64,000 bases of DNA from positions 62,001-126,000 of the forward strand of contig NZ_JAGGKC010000003.1 in assembly GCF_017873395.1 (NCBI RefSeq), written 5' to 3'. Positions 34,686 to 42,984 of this stretch are shown in pieces. Position 1 is the stretch's first letter. Each line of letters begins with the position of its first letter. The position numbers were made by a program, and so were the translations under genes. The DNA comes from Youngiibacter multivorans (GTDB taxonomy: Bacteria > Bacillota > Clostridia > Clostridiales > Clostridiaceae). Below the pieces are notes generated by a model. The model did not search any database. It was not told the origin of the DNA and saw only the letters and a program-made list of their open reading frames with translations.

Positions 34686-36488
34686 ATGGGAAGCGAAAGA
34701 CAAAAACACATCAGAAACTTTTCCATAGTCGCGCATATCGACCATGGCAAAAGCACTCTGGCAGACAGACTCATCGAGTACACTGGGACTCTGACGACGA
34801 GGGAAATGGAGACTCAGGTACTGGACAATATGGAGCTTGAACAGGAAAGAGGAATTACAATAAAGGCTCAGGCTGTAAGGCTGATATACAAAAGGGAAGA
34901 CGGGGAATATATCCTTAATCTCATAGACACTCCGGGTCATGTGGATTTTAACTACGAGGTATCAAGGAGTCTACAAGCTTGCGAAGGAGCGATACTTGTT
35001 GTTGATTCGACTCAGGGAATCCAGGCACAGACGCTGGCTAACTGCTATCTGGCCATGGGCAATGACCTGGAGATCGTACCAGTCATAAATAAGATAGACC
35101 TTCCGTCAGCAAGGGTTGATGAGGTCGTCAAGGAGATAGAGGATGTCATCGGACTTGAAGCACACACTGCTCCGAAGGTTTCAGCGAAGACTGGACTCAA
35201 CATTGTCGATGTCCTCGATGCAGTAGTTGACAGAGTACCTGCTCCAAAAGGAGAGGATGATGCACCGCTCAAAGCGCTGATATTCGATTCATACTACGAC
35301 TCCTACAAGGGAGTAGTGGCATATGTAAGGGTAAAGGAAGGCGTGATTTTTCCAGGAAAGAAGATCAAGTTCATGGCTTCCAACAAGATATATGAGGTTA
35401 CCGAAGTGGGTGTATTCACTCCCGGCATGTTGCCGGTTGAGATGCTTTATTCCGGTGATGTCGGTTATGTTACCGGATCCATCAAGAATGTCAGGGATGC
35501 CAGGGTTGGAGATACGATTACGGATGCTGTGAATCCTGCAAAAGAAGCTCTTCCGGGGTATAAGAAAGCGATACCGATGGTTTTCTCGGGCATATATCCA
35601 ATAGACGGAGCAAAGTACGAGGAGCTTAAGGAAGCACTTGAGAAGCTGCAGCTTAACGATGCGGCGCTTTCCTTCGAATATGAGAATTCCGTTGCGCTTG
35701 GATTTGGATTCAGATGCGGATTCCTTGGACTGCTCCATATGGAGATAATACAGGAGAGGATAGAACGTGAATTCAACATAGACATCATTACTACGGCACC
35801 TTCAGTCATTTACAAGGTGTTCAGGACAGATGGAGATGTAGTTGAGATTACCAATCCGACGAATCTTCCATCACCCAATGAAATTGAGTATATGGAAGAG
35901 CCTGTGGTAAAGGCCTCAATAATTACACCGACAGAGTATGTCGGGGCTGTAATGGACCTATGCCAGACAAGAAGAGGCACATATCTCAACATGGAGTATA
36001 TTGAGCAGACAAGGGCTGTACTTAACTACATACTTCCGCTGAATGAGATAATATATGACTTTTTCGATACCCTGAAATCAAGGACCAGAGGCTATGCATC
36101 CCTTGACTATGAAATCAGCGGCTACCAGAGGACTATCCTTGTCAAGTTGGACATACTTCTCAACAGCGAGTTAGTTGATGCACTTTCCATGATTGTTCCT
36201 GAAGACAGGGCATATACCAAGGGGAGGAACATCACTGAAAAGCTCAAGGAAGTCATTCCAAGGCAGATGTTCGAAATACCGATACAGGCAGCAATCGGAT
36301 CCAAGATAATCGCAAGGGAGACCGTCAAGGCAATGAGGAAGGACGTTCTTGCAAAGTGTTACGGTGGAGATATTTCGAGAAAGAAGAAGCTGCTTGAAAA
36401 ACAGAAGGAAGGCAAGAAGAGAATGAGACAGGTCGGTTCCGTAGAGGTTCCTCAGGACGCATTCATGGCTGTCCTGAAGGTTGAGTAA
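34686..36488 (+). CDS. lepA: Elongation factor 4
   Basis: The ribosomal GTPase LepA (EF4) has 600 residues, the normal length. G1 AHIDHGKST, G2 region RGITIKAQ, G3 DTPGHVDF and G4 NKIDLPSA are intact, and the family-specific C-terminal domain with the basic tail (GDISRKKKLLEKQKEGKKRM) is present. ATG 34686 follows GAGGTGAACA; an earlier ATG at 34665 has no site. It overlaps or abuts hemW, a frequent pair in Firmicutes. Confidence 0.97.
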   Translation: MGSERQKHIRNFSIVAHIDHGKSTLADRLIEYTGTLTTREMETQVLDNMELEQERGITIKAQAVRLIYKREDGEYILNLIDTPGHVDFNYEVSRSLQACEGAILVVDSTQGIQAQTLANCYLAMGNDLEIVPVINKIDLPSARVDEVVKEIEDVIGLEAHTAPKVSAKTGLNIVDVLDAVVDRVPAPKGEDDAPLKALIFDSYYDSYKGVVAYVRVKEGVIFPGKKIKFMASNKIYEVTEVGVFTPGMLPVEMLYSGDVGYVTGSIKNVRDARVGDTITDAVNPAKEALPGYKKAIPMVFSGIYPIDGAKYEELKEALEKLQLNDAALSFEYENSVALGFGFRCGFLGLLHMEIIQERIEREFNIDIITTAPSVIYKVFRTDGDVVEITNPTNLPSPNEIEYMEEPVVKASIITPTEYVGAVMDLCQTRRGTYLNMEYIEQTRAVLNYILPLNEIIYDFFDTLKSRTRGYASLDYEISGYQRTILVKLDILLNSELVDALSMIVPEDRAYTKGRNITEKLKEVIPRQMFEIPIQAAIGSKIIARETVKAMRKDVLAKCYGGDISRKKKLLEKQKEGKKRMRQVGSVEVPQDAFMAVLKVE

Positions 36489-36489
36489 C

Positions 36490-37620
36490 TTGGACAGGCT
36501 CGGACTCTATATCCACATACCATTCTGCGAAAAGAAATGCTACTACTGTGATTTTGCATCATATTCAGGCAAAAAAGCCCTTGTAGTGCCATATATCAAT
36601 GCACTCGCTAAGGAGATTGATGTAAAGACAAAGGGCAGGCGTTTCGACACCATATTCATAGGGGGAGGGACTCCCTCATATCTGTCAGCTGAGGAACTTG
36701 GCATGCTGTCAAACATTCTCTCAAGGGTTTCAAGGACAGTGGATTGCGAGTTTACCATGGAGTGCAATCCCGGAAATATTACAAAAGAGAAGGCCGAGGT
36801 TCTGAAGGTCATGGGTGTGAACAGGATATCAATAGGGCTTCAGTCGTCAAATGACACTCTGCTGATGGATATCGGAAGAATTCATACATTCAGGGAATTT
36901 CGCGAGAATTTCCTGATGCTGAGAGAAGCTGGATTCAACAATATCAATATTGACATAATATATGGGCTGCCAGGTGAGACTCTCAAGATGCTTGGCAAGA
37001 CGCTTGATGATGCGGCTAAGCTTGAACCAGAGCATATTTCCTGCTATTCTCTCATAATCGAGGAGAATACGCAGTTCTACGAGAGAAGGCGAAGAAATAC
37101 TCTGTCATTGCCGGATGAGGATACTGAGGATGCCATGAAGGACCTTGTAAGGTCAAGATTGAATGAACTTGAATTCTTGAGGTATGAGATTTCAAACTAT
37201 GCAAAGGAAGGCTATGAGTGCAGGCATAACAGGCTTTACTGGGAATTCGGTGAATACATTGGCTGTGGTGCAGCAGCACATGAATTCATTGGAGGCTTCA
37301 GGCGTGAAAATATAAGGACAGTAGAAGGCTACATCAGGGCGATTGAGGCCAATGGGGATCCTTCAGTAAGGGTCCATGAAAATTCAAGGGAAGACAGCAT
37401 TGAGGAATTCCTGTTCATGGGAATGAGACTTGTTGATGGAATCTCCCTGAGCAGTTTTAGGAAGAGGTTTTCTGAAGACCTGATGGATATTTTTGGGGAT
37501 GTCTTGAGAAAGCATGTCAGGGATGGACTTCTGGTTTTAGAAGGCGACAACATGAGATTCACTGAAAAGGGAATGGACCTTTCAAACCATGTACTTAGCG
37601 ACATGATCCTGACTGCCTGA
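36490..37620 (+). CDS. hemW: Radical SAM heme chaperone HemW
   Basis: The radical SAM cluster motif CEKKCYYCDFASYS near residue 14 matches HemW, formerly annotated as oxygen-independent coproporphyrinogen oxidase. GGGTPSYL and EPEHISCYSLIIE are also family-typical. True HemN has an extra N-terminal extension that is absent here. TTG at 36490 lies nine bases after AAGG; TTG at 36481, overlapping the lepA stop, is the alternative. The product has 376 residues. Confidence 0.93.
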   Translation: MDRLGLYIHIPFCEKKCYYCDFASYSGKKALVVPYINALAKEIDVKTKGRRFDTIFIGGGTPSYLSAEELGMLSNILSRVSRTVDCEFTMECNPGNITKEKAEVLKVMGVNRISIGLQSSNDTLLMDIGRIHTFREFRENFLMLREAGFNNINIDIIYGLPGETLKMLGKTLDDAAKLEPEHISCYSLIIEENTQFYERRRRNTLSLPDEDTEDAMKDLVRSRLNELEFLRYEISNYAKEGYECRHNRLYWEFGEYIGCGAAAHEFIGGFRRENIRTVEGYIRAIEANGDPSVRVHENSREDSIEEFLFMGMRLVDGISLSSFRKRFSEDLMDIFGDVLRKHVRDGLLVLEGDNMRFTEKGMDLSNHVLSDMILTA

Positions 37621-37637
37621 ATGTTATTCAATATAAA

Positions 37638-37675
37638 AAAATGAGAAGGGAGGCTAAGCCTCTCTTCTCATTTTA
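37638..37675. terminator. Bidirectional terminator between hemW and DUF1576 gene
   Basis: A stem of about 15 bp (AAATGAGAAGGGAGG with CCTCTCTTCTCATTT, one mismatch) around CTAAG, flanked by A and T runs, between convergent genes. Confidence 0.85.
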
Positions 37676-38942
37676 CAGTTCCGGTCTTATTTCCTCTTAA
37701 TGCTTCAATCAGCGGAACCATTACAGCAGCAATGAAGCCGCCTGAAAAGCCATTGTTGTATAGATTCACTCCGCCATGGACATATCCGATGTTCGATACT
37801 ACCGACATATGGGCAAGACCAGCGAGTATCCCATAGAACCAGCCGTAGTGACCGGAAATGGGGGCAAGGGTTGTGCCAAACAGTGCAGCGAGGAGAGCAC
37901 CTGTTGAATTGGTGTCACTGATATGCAGGGTAGTTGCAAGAAATACTCCCGCAAGCACAGGGACAGTGTTCCTCGGATGCTTACCTGATGCTGAAAAACC
38001 AGCTATGGTAAAGATTCCTCCCATTATCGGACCGTTCAGCTGCCCTCCGACAAGTAGAACGTAGCAGGTAGCTATTGTACTCATGATTGCCATGTTTATC
38101 AGGACTGCCCCGAATCCGCCGATTGCAATCAGGTCGGTCCCTCTGCCCGAGCTCTCCAGAATCCTTTTGAATCCATCAAGGCTCCAGCTGCACCGTGAAA
38201 GCCCAATGAACAGCATCACGTTTGCAATCGTAAAGATAAAGATTCCCATCTGAATATTATAGCCGGAGGCTGTAATATTAATGGCAGGACTATCAAAACC
38301 AAAACCTCGCAGCAAACCCATCATGAACATGCCAATTATTCCTGCGGTGAATCCAATGTTGTACAGGTTGAATCCTTGATGAAACCTGATGAACTGAGCA
38401 GCAAGAGGAGGGATCATTATACCGGCGGCTATTCCTGCCAGATTTCCAAATACGATGCCAAGAGGAAGGGGGAGTCCCAGACCGAAAGTGATGAGACTTG
38501 TCAGCGGTCCCAGAGTTGTCCCAAAAAGGGCAAAGATAATATTATTTGAAAACCTATCCTTCTCATACTTTGAATACAGATATATTCCCAGTGGTACAGC
38601 CCATGAATTGTACAGGTTCTTTCCAAAGAATGAAAAACCTGCAAGTGTCAGATATGCTGCTACCATCGGTCCTGAAAGCTCTTTTTTCGCCCGCCTTGAT
38701 ATTCCCAGGCCTAGTATCAGCAGAAGACCGCTGTTCATGAATGCAGCCCCTGGATTTCCTATGACAAAATAGTCGGAGATCAACGTGCTGGGAGATATCA
38801 TTATCCTGTAGAGTCCGGATACTATTTCAGAAGGTGAATTAAGGACCAGTGAAAATATCATTTCAATTAACGCAATAATATAGAGAAACATGTACCTTTC
38901 GCCATGAGGAAGGTCTGGAGACAGTCTTTTCAATATTCTCAT
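37668..38942 (-). CDS. DUF1576 polytopic membrane protein with internal duplication
   Basis: A 424-residue protein with about twelve hydrophobic segments. It matches DUF1576, a family of unknown function in Firmicutes. Two halves repeat the same motifs: FALFGTTLGPLTS with ALFGTTLAPISG, and HQGFNLYNIGFTAGIIG with HGGVNLYNNGFSGGFIA. This suggests a transporter- or channel-like fold made by duplication. The start ATG overlaps the yaaA stop by four bases, so the two are coupled. The function is not known. Confidence 0.85.
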   Translation of the reverse strand: MRILKRLSPDLPHGERYMFLYIIALIEMIFSLVLNSPSEIVSGLYRIMISPSTLISDYFVIGNPGAAFMNSGLLLILGLGISRRAKKELSGPMVAAYLTLAGFSFFGKNLYNSWAVPLGIYLYSKYEKDRFSNNIIFALFGTTLGPLTSLITFGLGLPLPLGIVFGNLAGIAAGIMIPPLAAQFIRFHQGFNLYNIGFTAGIIGMFMMGLLRGFGFDSPAINITASGYNIQMGIFIFTIANVMLFIGLSRCSWSLDGFKRILESSGRGTDLIAIGGFGAVLINMAIMSTIATCYVLLVGGQLNGPIMGGIFTIAGFSASGKHPRNTVPVLAGVFLATTLHISDTNSTGALLAALFGTTLAPISGHYGWFYGILAGLAHMSVVSNIGYVHGGVNLYNNGFSGGFIAAVMVPLIEALRGNKTGTVK

Positions 38943-39676
38943 CTGATAAACACCAGCCTGTCGTTGTTTGACAATAAATCTTCGAAGCAGTATCCAGCAG
39001 AGCTAAAGCCCTTGATCCCATCTAGGGAGTTTACTCTTTCTTCAGAGATGTACCTTGCCATCATCCCTCTAGCAATCTTGGAAAAAAGAGGGACTATCCT
39101 GGATGAACTACCTTTTTTCTCCCTGAATTCAACATCTACGACCCTTAATTTAAGGTCTTTTCTGATAACAGCCCTTGAGTATTCCTTCGAGGCAATATTC
39201 AATAGGATTCCATCATCCGATTCAAGTTCCAGATTCCTTGCAAGCTTGTCACCCCAGTATGAATAAAGGTCGGGTCCTTTGTCTGTCATTACTTTAGTAC
39301 ACATTTCAAGCCTGTAGGGCTTTATCCTGTCAAGGGGCTTTAGATAGCCATAAAGACCGGACAAGATCCTGATGTGGCGGTTCAGATGCTTTATCGATTC
39401 TGGATCCATATCATCGATTGCAAGTCCCCTGAATACATCTCCCCGATAGAGATAGGCTGCAGGGTATGAGTGTGCTTTTGAAAAGCCCTGATACCTCGCG
39501 AAATTGATTTCGGCAAGTTCGGCACTGATGTCCATAAGGTCCATGAGTCCAGTAGGATCGTACTTCTTCATTGTGGCGGCGAGTAGCTCAGCATCGACCT
39601 GAAACCTTGGAGTGGAGGTCCGAACATTAACCTTTACTTCATGCATAGTCTTTGACGGTGAGATGACTGCGAGCAT
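38939..39676 (-). CDS. yaaA: YaaA family protein (peroxide stress, UPF0246)
   Basis: YaaA proteins limit free iron and damage during H2O2 stress in E. coli. The 245-residue product starts MLAVISPSKTM and contains FARYQGFSKAHSYPAAYLYRGDVF, LSGLYGYLKPLDRIKPYRLEM and a C-terminal GYCF segment, all family hallmarks. AGGAGG lies just before the ATG. It forms a two-gene operon with the DUF1576 gene and is divergent from the transketolase-like gene. Confidence 0.93.
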   Translation of the reverse strand: MLAVISPSKTMHEVKVNVRTSTPRFQVDAELLAATMKKYDPTGLMDLMDISAELAEINFARYQGFSKAHSYPAAYLYRGDVFRGLAIDDMDPESIKHLNRHIRILSGLYGYLKPLDRIKPYRLEMCTKVMTDKGPDLYSYWGDKLARNLELESDDGILLNIASKEYSRAVIRKDLKLRVVDVEFREKKGSSSRIVPLFSKIARGMMARYISEERVNSLDGIKGFSSAGYCFEDLLSNNDRLVFIR

Positions 39677-39731
39677 AGTACCTCCTATATTTGTGAATGA
39701 ATTCTCTTTTGTCCGAAAATTTCAACATTTG

Positions 39732-39760
39732 TTGCTGAATACATTTACAATCATTATAAT
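39732..39760 (+). promoter_or_regulatory. Promoter of the transketolase-like gene
   Basis: TTGCTG at 39732-39737 and a perfect TATAAT at 39755-39760 with a 17-base spacer, about 35 bases before the ribosome-binding site. The presence of a good promoter argues that the downstream gene is expressed. Confidence 0.8.
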
Positions 39761-39795
39761 TGAATTGAAGTTCACTGTAAATCAGGGGGTCTTAT

Positions 39796-41769
39796 ATGAA
39801 TTCCGTAGATTTGAAAACAATAAATGCAATCAGATTCCTTTCAGCGGACATGGTCGAAAGAGCTGGCGCAGGAAGTGCCGGAACTGGAATGGGGTCTGCA
39901 GCTATTGCTTACAGCCTTTTTTCCAACCATCTGAAATTCGATCCTGAAAATCTTGAGTGGGAAAACAGAGACAGGTTCATCATGGCATCTGAACAGGGTG
40001 GACCTTTGCTGTATGCGCTGCTTCATCTTTTCACCGGAAGCATAAGCATTGAGGAATTGAAGAGGTTCGGCCAATGGGAAGCAAACATGCCTGTATACCC
40101 CGAAAAAGATACCAGGAGGGGTGTTGAGGCAACTATCGGACAATACGGACAGGCAATTGCAAATGCGGTCGGAATGGCTTTGGCTGAAAAGCAGTTGGCT
40201 GAAAGGTTCAATAAGCCCGGCTATGATGTGATTTCGCACTATACCTATGTTCTGGCATCCGATGAGAGCCTGATGAATGGAAATGCATCGGAGTCTTGCG
40301 CAGTAGCCGGTAAGCTTAAGCTTGGCAATCTCATCGTGCTTTATGAGGATGATGGGATGACTCCCGAAGGATCATCCGCAGAAATGTATCCAGAGGATAT
40401 TCGGATGAGATTCAAGGCTATGGGATGGCAGGTACAGGATGTCCGGGACGGTAACGATCCGGCTGTGATTGATAATGCAATATCACAGGCCAAGAGGATA
40501 CATGGTAAGCCAGCCCTGATCTGCATCAAGGTTCAGACAGGGTATGGATGTCCTGGGAAGGCAAACACCAGGGAAGCCCTTACAGGACCGCTTGGAAGGG
40601 CTTCGATCAGCAAGGCGAGAGAAAGCTTAAGGTGGACATATGGCAACTTTGTAGTGCCTGATGACATCAGGTCGAGGATCAAAGAGATAATTATGGTGAA
40701 GTCACGTGAAGCCTTAAAATGGAGGAACCTAATTGAAGGCTACAAAAATGATTTCCCTGAACTGAGCGAGGAGCTTAAATGCTGGTACGGAGGAAAGCAC
40801 CTCAGAAACATTGACGTAGAGGGTCTTTATAAAAATGGAAAAGACAAGGAATCAACTATGGAGAGTTCAAAGAAGATATTTGATATCTTCATGGAGGGTA
40901 TAGGCAGCCTGATGGCAGGGTTTTCTGAAACTGCCGGCTTTGAAGTGACTGAAGCTGACAGCGGCACCATAAGGTCATCCGGTATGAAGGCACTGAAACT
41001 CGGCAGCAGGGTTAATGCGCTTGGGGGAATCGCAAATGGAGCCGCTTTGCATGGCGGGATCAAATACATCTCTTTTGCAAGAGCATCATCGGGTTACGGA
41101 CTGCTGCCGGCTATGAAGCTTTCAGCAATGATGAAGCTGGATAGTGTATTCGTGCTTACTGATGACAGCCTGTCACTTGGAGAACGGGGACCTTCAGGGA
41201 GAGCTCTGGAAGTTCAGGAACTGATGGAGGGTATTGCAGGACTTGTAATATTCAGACCTGGCGATGCAGTTGAAACAGCATCTGCATGGATAAAAGCGAT
41301 GGAGTCAGTTACAGGTCCTACAGTAATAATGGTTTCAAGGATAAGCGCTTCGATTATGAAAGGGTCTTCAAAAGAGGCGGAGAAAGGCGGATATATACTG
41401 GCTAAGGAGACATCGAAGAAACCTGACCTGATAATCGCATCAACCGGCTATGAAGCGGGAATAGCGCTTAAAGTCAGGAAAATACTCATTGAGAAGGGAA
41501 TGGATGTCAGGGTTATAAGCATACCGTCAAAGGGGCTTTTCCTGGCTCAGTCCAAAGATTACGTGGATGGGGTCCTGGCAAAGGACATAAAGAAGAGAAT
41601 GGCTGTAGAGGCAGGCAGCCCTTCAAGATGGCAGTGGTTCCTGGGTAAGAAGGGAAGATTTGCAATAAGCGATGATTGCAACGGTACAGGTCCATCGCAG
41701 ACGCTCCTTAAAAAATGCGGACTTACACCTGAAAAAGTGGCAGAGGAAGCACTTAAGCTGTTAAAATAA
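39796..41769 (+). CDS. Transketolase homologue, probable pseudoenzyme
   Basis: The 657-residue protein aligns along its whole length with transketolase: pyrophosphate, pyrimidine and C-terminal domains are all present, with LLYALLHL, GQAIANAVGMALAEKQLAERFNKPG and the GGYILAKE start of the last domain. By alignment to yeast transketolase, catalytic or cofactor residues are replaced: His30 by Ser 27, His69 by Gln 67, His103 by Tyr 101, the GDG motif by SDE (155-157), Asn187 by Asp 186, His263 by Thr 263, the essential Glu418 by Val 406 with its His by Asn 407, Asp477 by Arg 464 and His481 by Gly 468. The frame is intact with promoter and GGGGG site, so it is maintained. It cannot be a normal transketolase. 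Role unknown. Confidence 0.85.
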   Translation: MNSVDLKTINAIRFLSADMVERAGAGSAGTGMGSAAIAYSLFSNHLKFDPENLEWENRDRFIMASEQGGPLLYALLHLFTGSISIEELKRFGQWEANMPVYPEKDTRRGVEATIGQYGQAIANAVGMALAEKQLAERFNKPGYDVISHYTYVLASDESLMNGNASESCAVAGKLKLGNLIVLYEDDGMTPEGSSAEMYPEDIRMRFKAMGWQVQDVRDGNDPAVIDNAISQAKRIHGKPALICIKVQTGYGCPGKANTREALTGPLGRASISKARESLRWTYGNFVVPDDIRSRIKEIIMVKSREALKWRNLIEGYKNDFPELSEELKCWYGGKHLRNIDVEGLYKNGKDKESTMESSKKIFDIFMEGIGSLMAGFSETAGFEVTEADSGTIRSSGMKALKLGSRVNALGGIANGAALHGGIKYISFARASSGYGLLPAMKLSAMMKLDSVFVLTDDSLSLGERGPSGRALEVQELMEGIAGLVIFRPGDAVETASAWIKAMESVTGPTVIMVSRISASIMKGSSKEAEKGGYILAKETSKKPDLIIASTGYEAGIALKVRKILIEKGMDVRVISIPSKGLFLAQSKDYVDGVLAKDIKKRMAVEAGSPSRWQWFLGKKGRFAISDDCNGTGPSQTLLKKCGLTPEKVAEEALKLLK

Positions 41770-41810
41770 TAGTATCGGGCAATATGAAAAACATTTAAAG
41801 GGAGGAAGTC

Positions 41811-42452
41811 ATGGACAAGAATTTACTTAAGACTTACGACAACAAGCTGGAGAGGCTTTCGAAGGCACTGGAGAAAAACAACATAAAGACAGTCATACTT
41901 GAAAGGGCTGAGGACGTCAAGGGATTCCTTGATGAGAGGATACCGGACAAGGCCAGTGTTGCTCTCGGCGGTTCGATGACAGTCATCGACCTGAAGATTC
42001 CTGAGTATCTGAGGAGTAGGGACCTTGTGTTCCATGACAGATATGCTCCAAACCTGTCAAAGGAAGATATGAAGCAGGTCTTCAGGAACAGCTTCTCAAG
42101 CGACTTTTACATAGCATCAACCAATGCCGTAACTATGGACGGTACACTTTACAACGTGGACGGAACAGGCAACAGGACAGCAGCTATGATCTATGGACCT
42201 GACAAGGTGTTTGTCATAATTGGTCTCAACAAGATAGTAGAGGATGAGGTCGATGCAGTCTCTAGGGTACAGGGAATAGCAGCACCTGCAAATAATGTTA
42301 GACTTGCTACAGGAAACCCATGTACAGTTTCAGGAACCTGCATGGACTGCTCAAGTCAGGGAAGGATATGCAACATATACACCCTGATAAGAAGGCAGAA
42401 TGTGAAGGACAGGATAGAAGTAATCATAGTCAAGGAAAACATGGGATACTAA
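41811..42452 (+). CDS. LUD-domain protein (LutC/LutB N-terminal related)
   Basis: The 213-residue protein has the LUD (DUF162) fold features: VALGGSMTVIDLKIPEYL, FYIASTNAVTMDGTLYNVDGTGNRTAAMIYGP and KVFVIIGLNKIV. LUD proteins take part in lactate and related oxidations and in small-molecule binding. A C-terminal segment with Cys residues (NPCTVSGTCMDCSSQGRICN) could bind a metal or cluster. It follows the transketolase-like gene by 41 bases with GGGAGGAAG before the ATG, so the two may be cotranscribed. No lutA or lutB is present. Confidence 0.85.
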   Translation: MDKNLLKTYDNKLERLSKALEKNNIKTVILERAEDVKGFLDERIPDKASVALGGSMTVIDLKIPEYLRSRDLVFHDRYAPNLSKEDMKQVFRNSFSSDFYIASTNAVTMDGTLYNVDGTGNRTAAMIYGPDKVFVIIGLNKIVEDEVDAVSRVQGIAAPANNVRLATGNPCTVSGTCMDCSSQGRICNIYTLIRRQNVKDRIEVIIVKENMGY

Positions 42453-42455
42453 AAA

Positions 42456-42495
42456 AGAGCCGGATGTGCAATCAAGCATATCCGGCTCTCTCTCT
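42456..42495. terminator. Terminator between LUD gene and ogt
   Basis: AGAGCCGGATATG-like arms (AGAGCCGGAT with ATCCGGCTCT) form a 10-bp stem, followed by a CT/T-rich tract; on the minus strand it follows ogt by a few bases. Confidence 0.75.
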
Positions 42496-42508
42496 AACTC
42501 TTTGATTT

Positions 42509-42979
42509 TCAAGCATTTTTCCAGGATATTCCTTCAAGCTTCAGAAGAAGCTTCTTGAAATCAGTTCCGCCTGTATACCCGCCAAGAGTGCCGTCACCAG
42601 CAATTATCCTGTGGCAGGGTATGATTACGCCGATAGGGTTTTTTCCTACCGCTCCTCCGATGGCTCTGGCTGCTTTTGGATCTCCGCATCTTTTTGCGAG
42701 CTCACCATAAGATATGGCACTTCCGTATGGAATGTTCAAAAGCTCTTTCCAGACCCTTTCCTGAAAGCTGGTCCCCTGAAACACCAAGGGAACGCTGAAT
42801 TCCTTCCTTTGGTGTTTGAAATACTCATCAAGCTGCCTTGCTGCTTCCTCAAGGACTGAACCTGCAGGTGGAGCACTAAGGGGCTTGGATGTGAAGGCGA
42901 GTCCTGTAACAGCTCCGTCATCACCTTCAAGCTCGATATTACCAACAATACTTTTAATTACAGCGACTTCTTTCGTCAT
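42509..42979 (-). CDS. ogt: Methylated-DNA--protein-cysteine methyltransferase
   Basis: Suicide repair protein that takes the methyl group from O6-methylguanine. The active-site motif IIPCHRIIAGDGTLGGYTGG is intact and the FQERVWKELLNIPYG helix-turn-helix region is normal. The length is 156 residues from ATG 42979; a TTG at 42988 overlapping the PBP stop would add three residues. It is downstream of and coupled to the PBP gene. No Ada N-terminal domain is present. Confidence 0.94.
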   Translation of the reverse strand: MTKEVAVIKSIVGNIELEGDDGAVTGLAFTSKPLSAPPAGSVLEEAARQLDEYFKHQRKEFSVPLVFQGTSFQERVWKELLNIPYGSAISYGELAKRCGDPKAARAIGGAVGKNPIGVIIPCHRIIAGDGTLGGYTGGTDFKKLLLKLEGISWKNA

Positions 42980-42984
42980 TTGCC

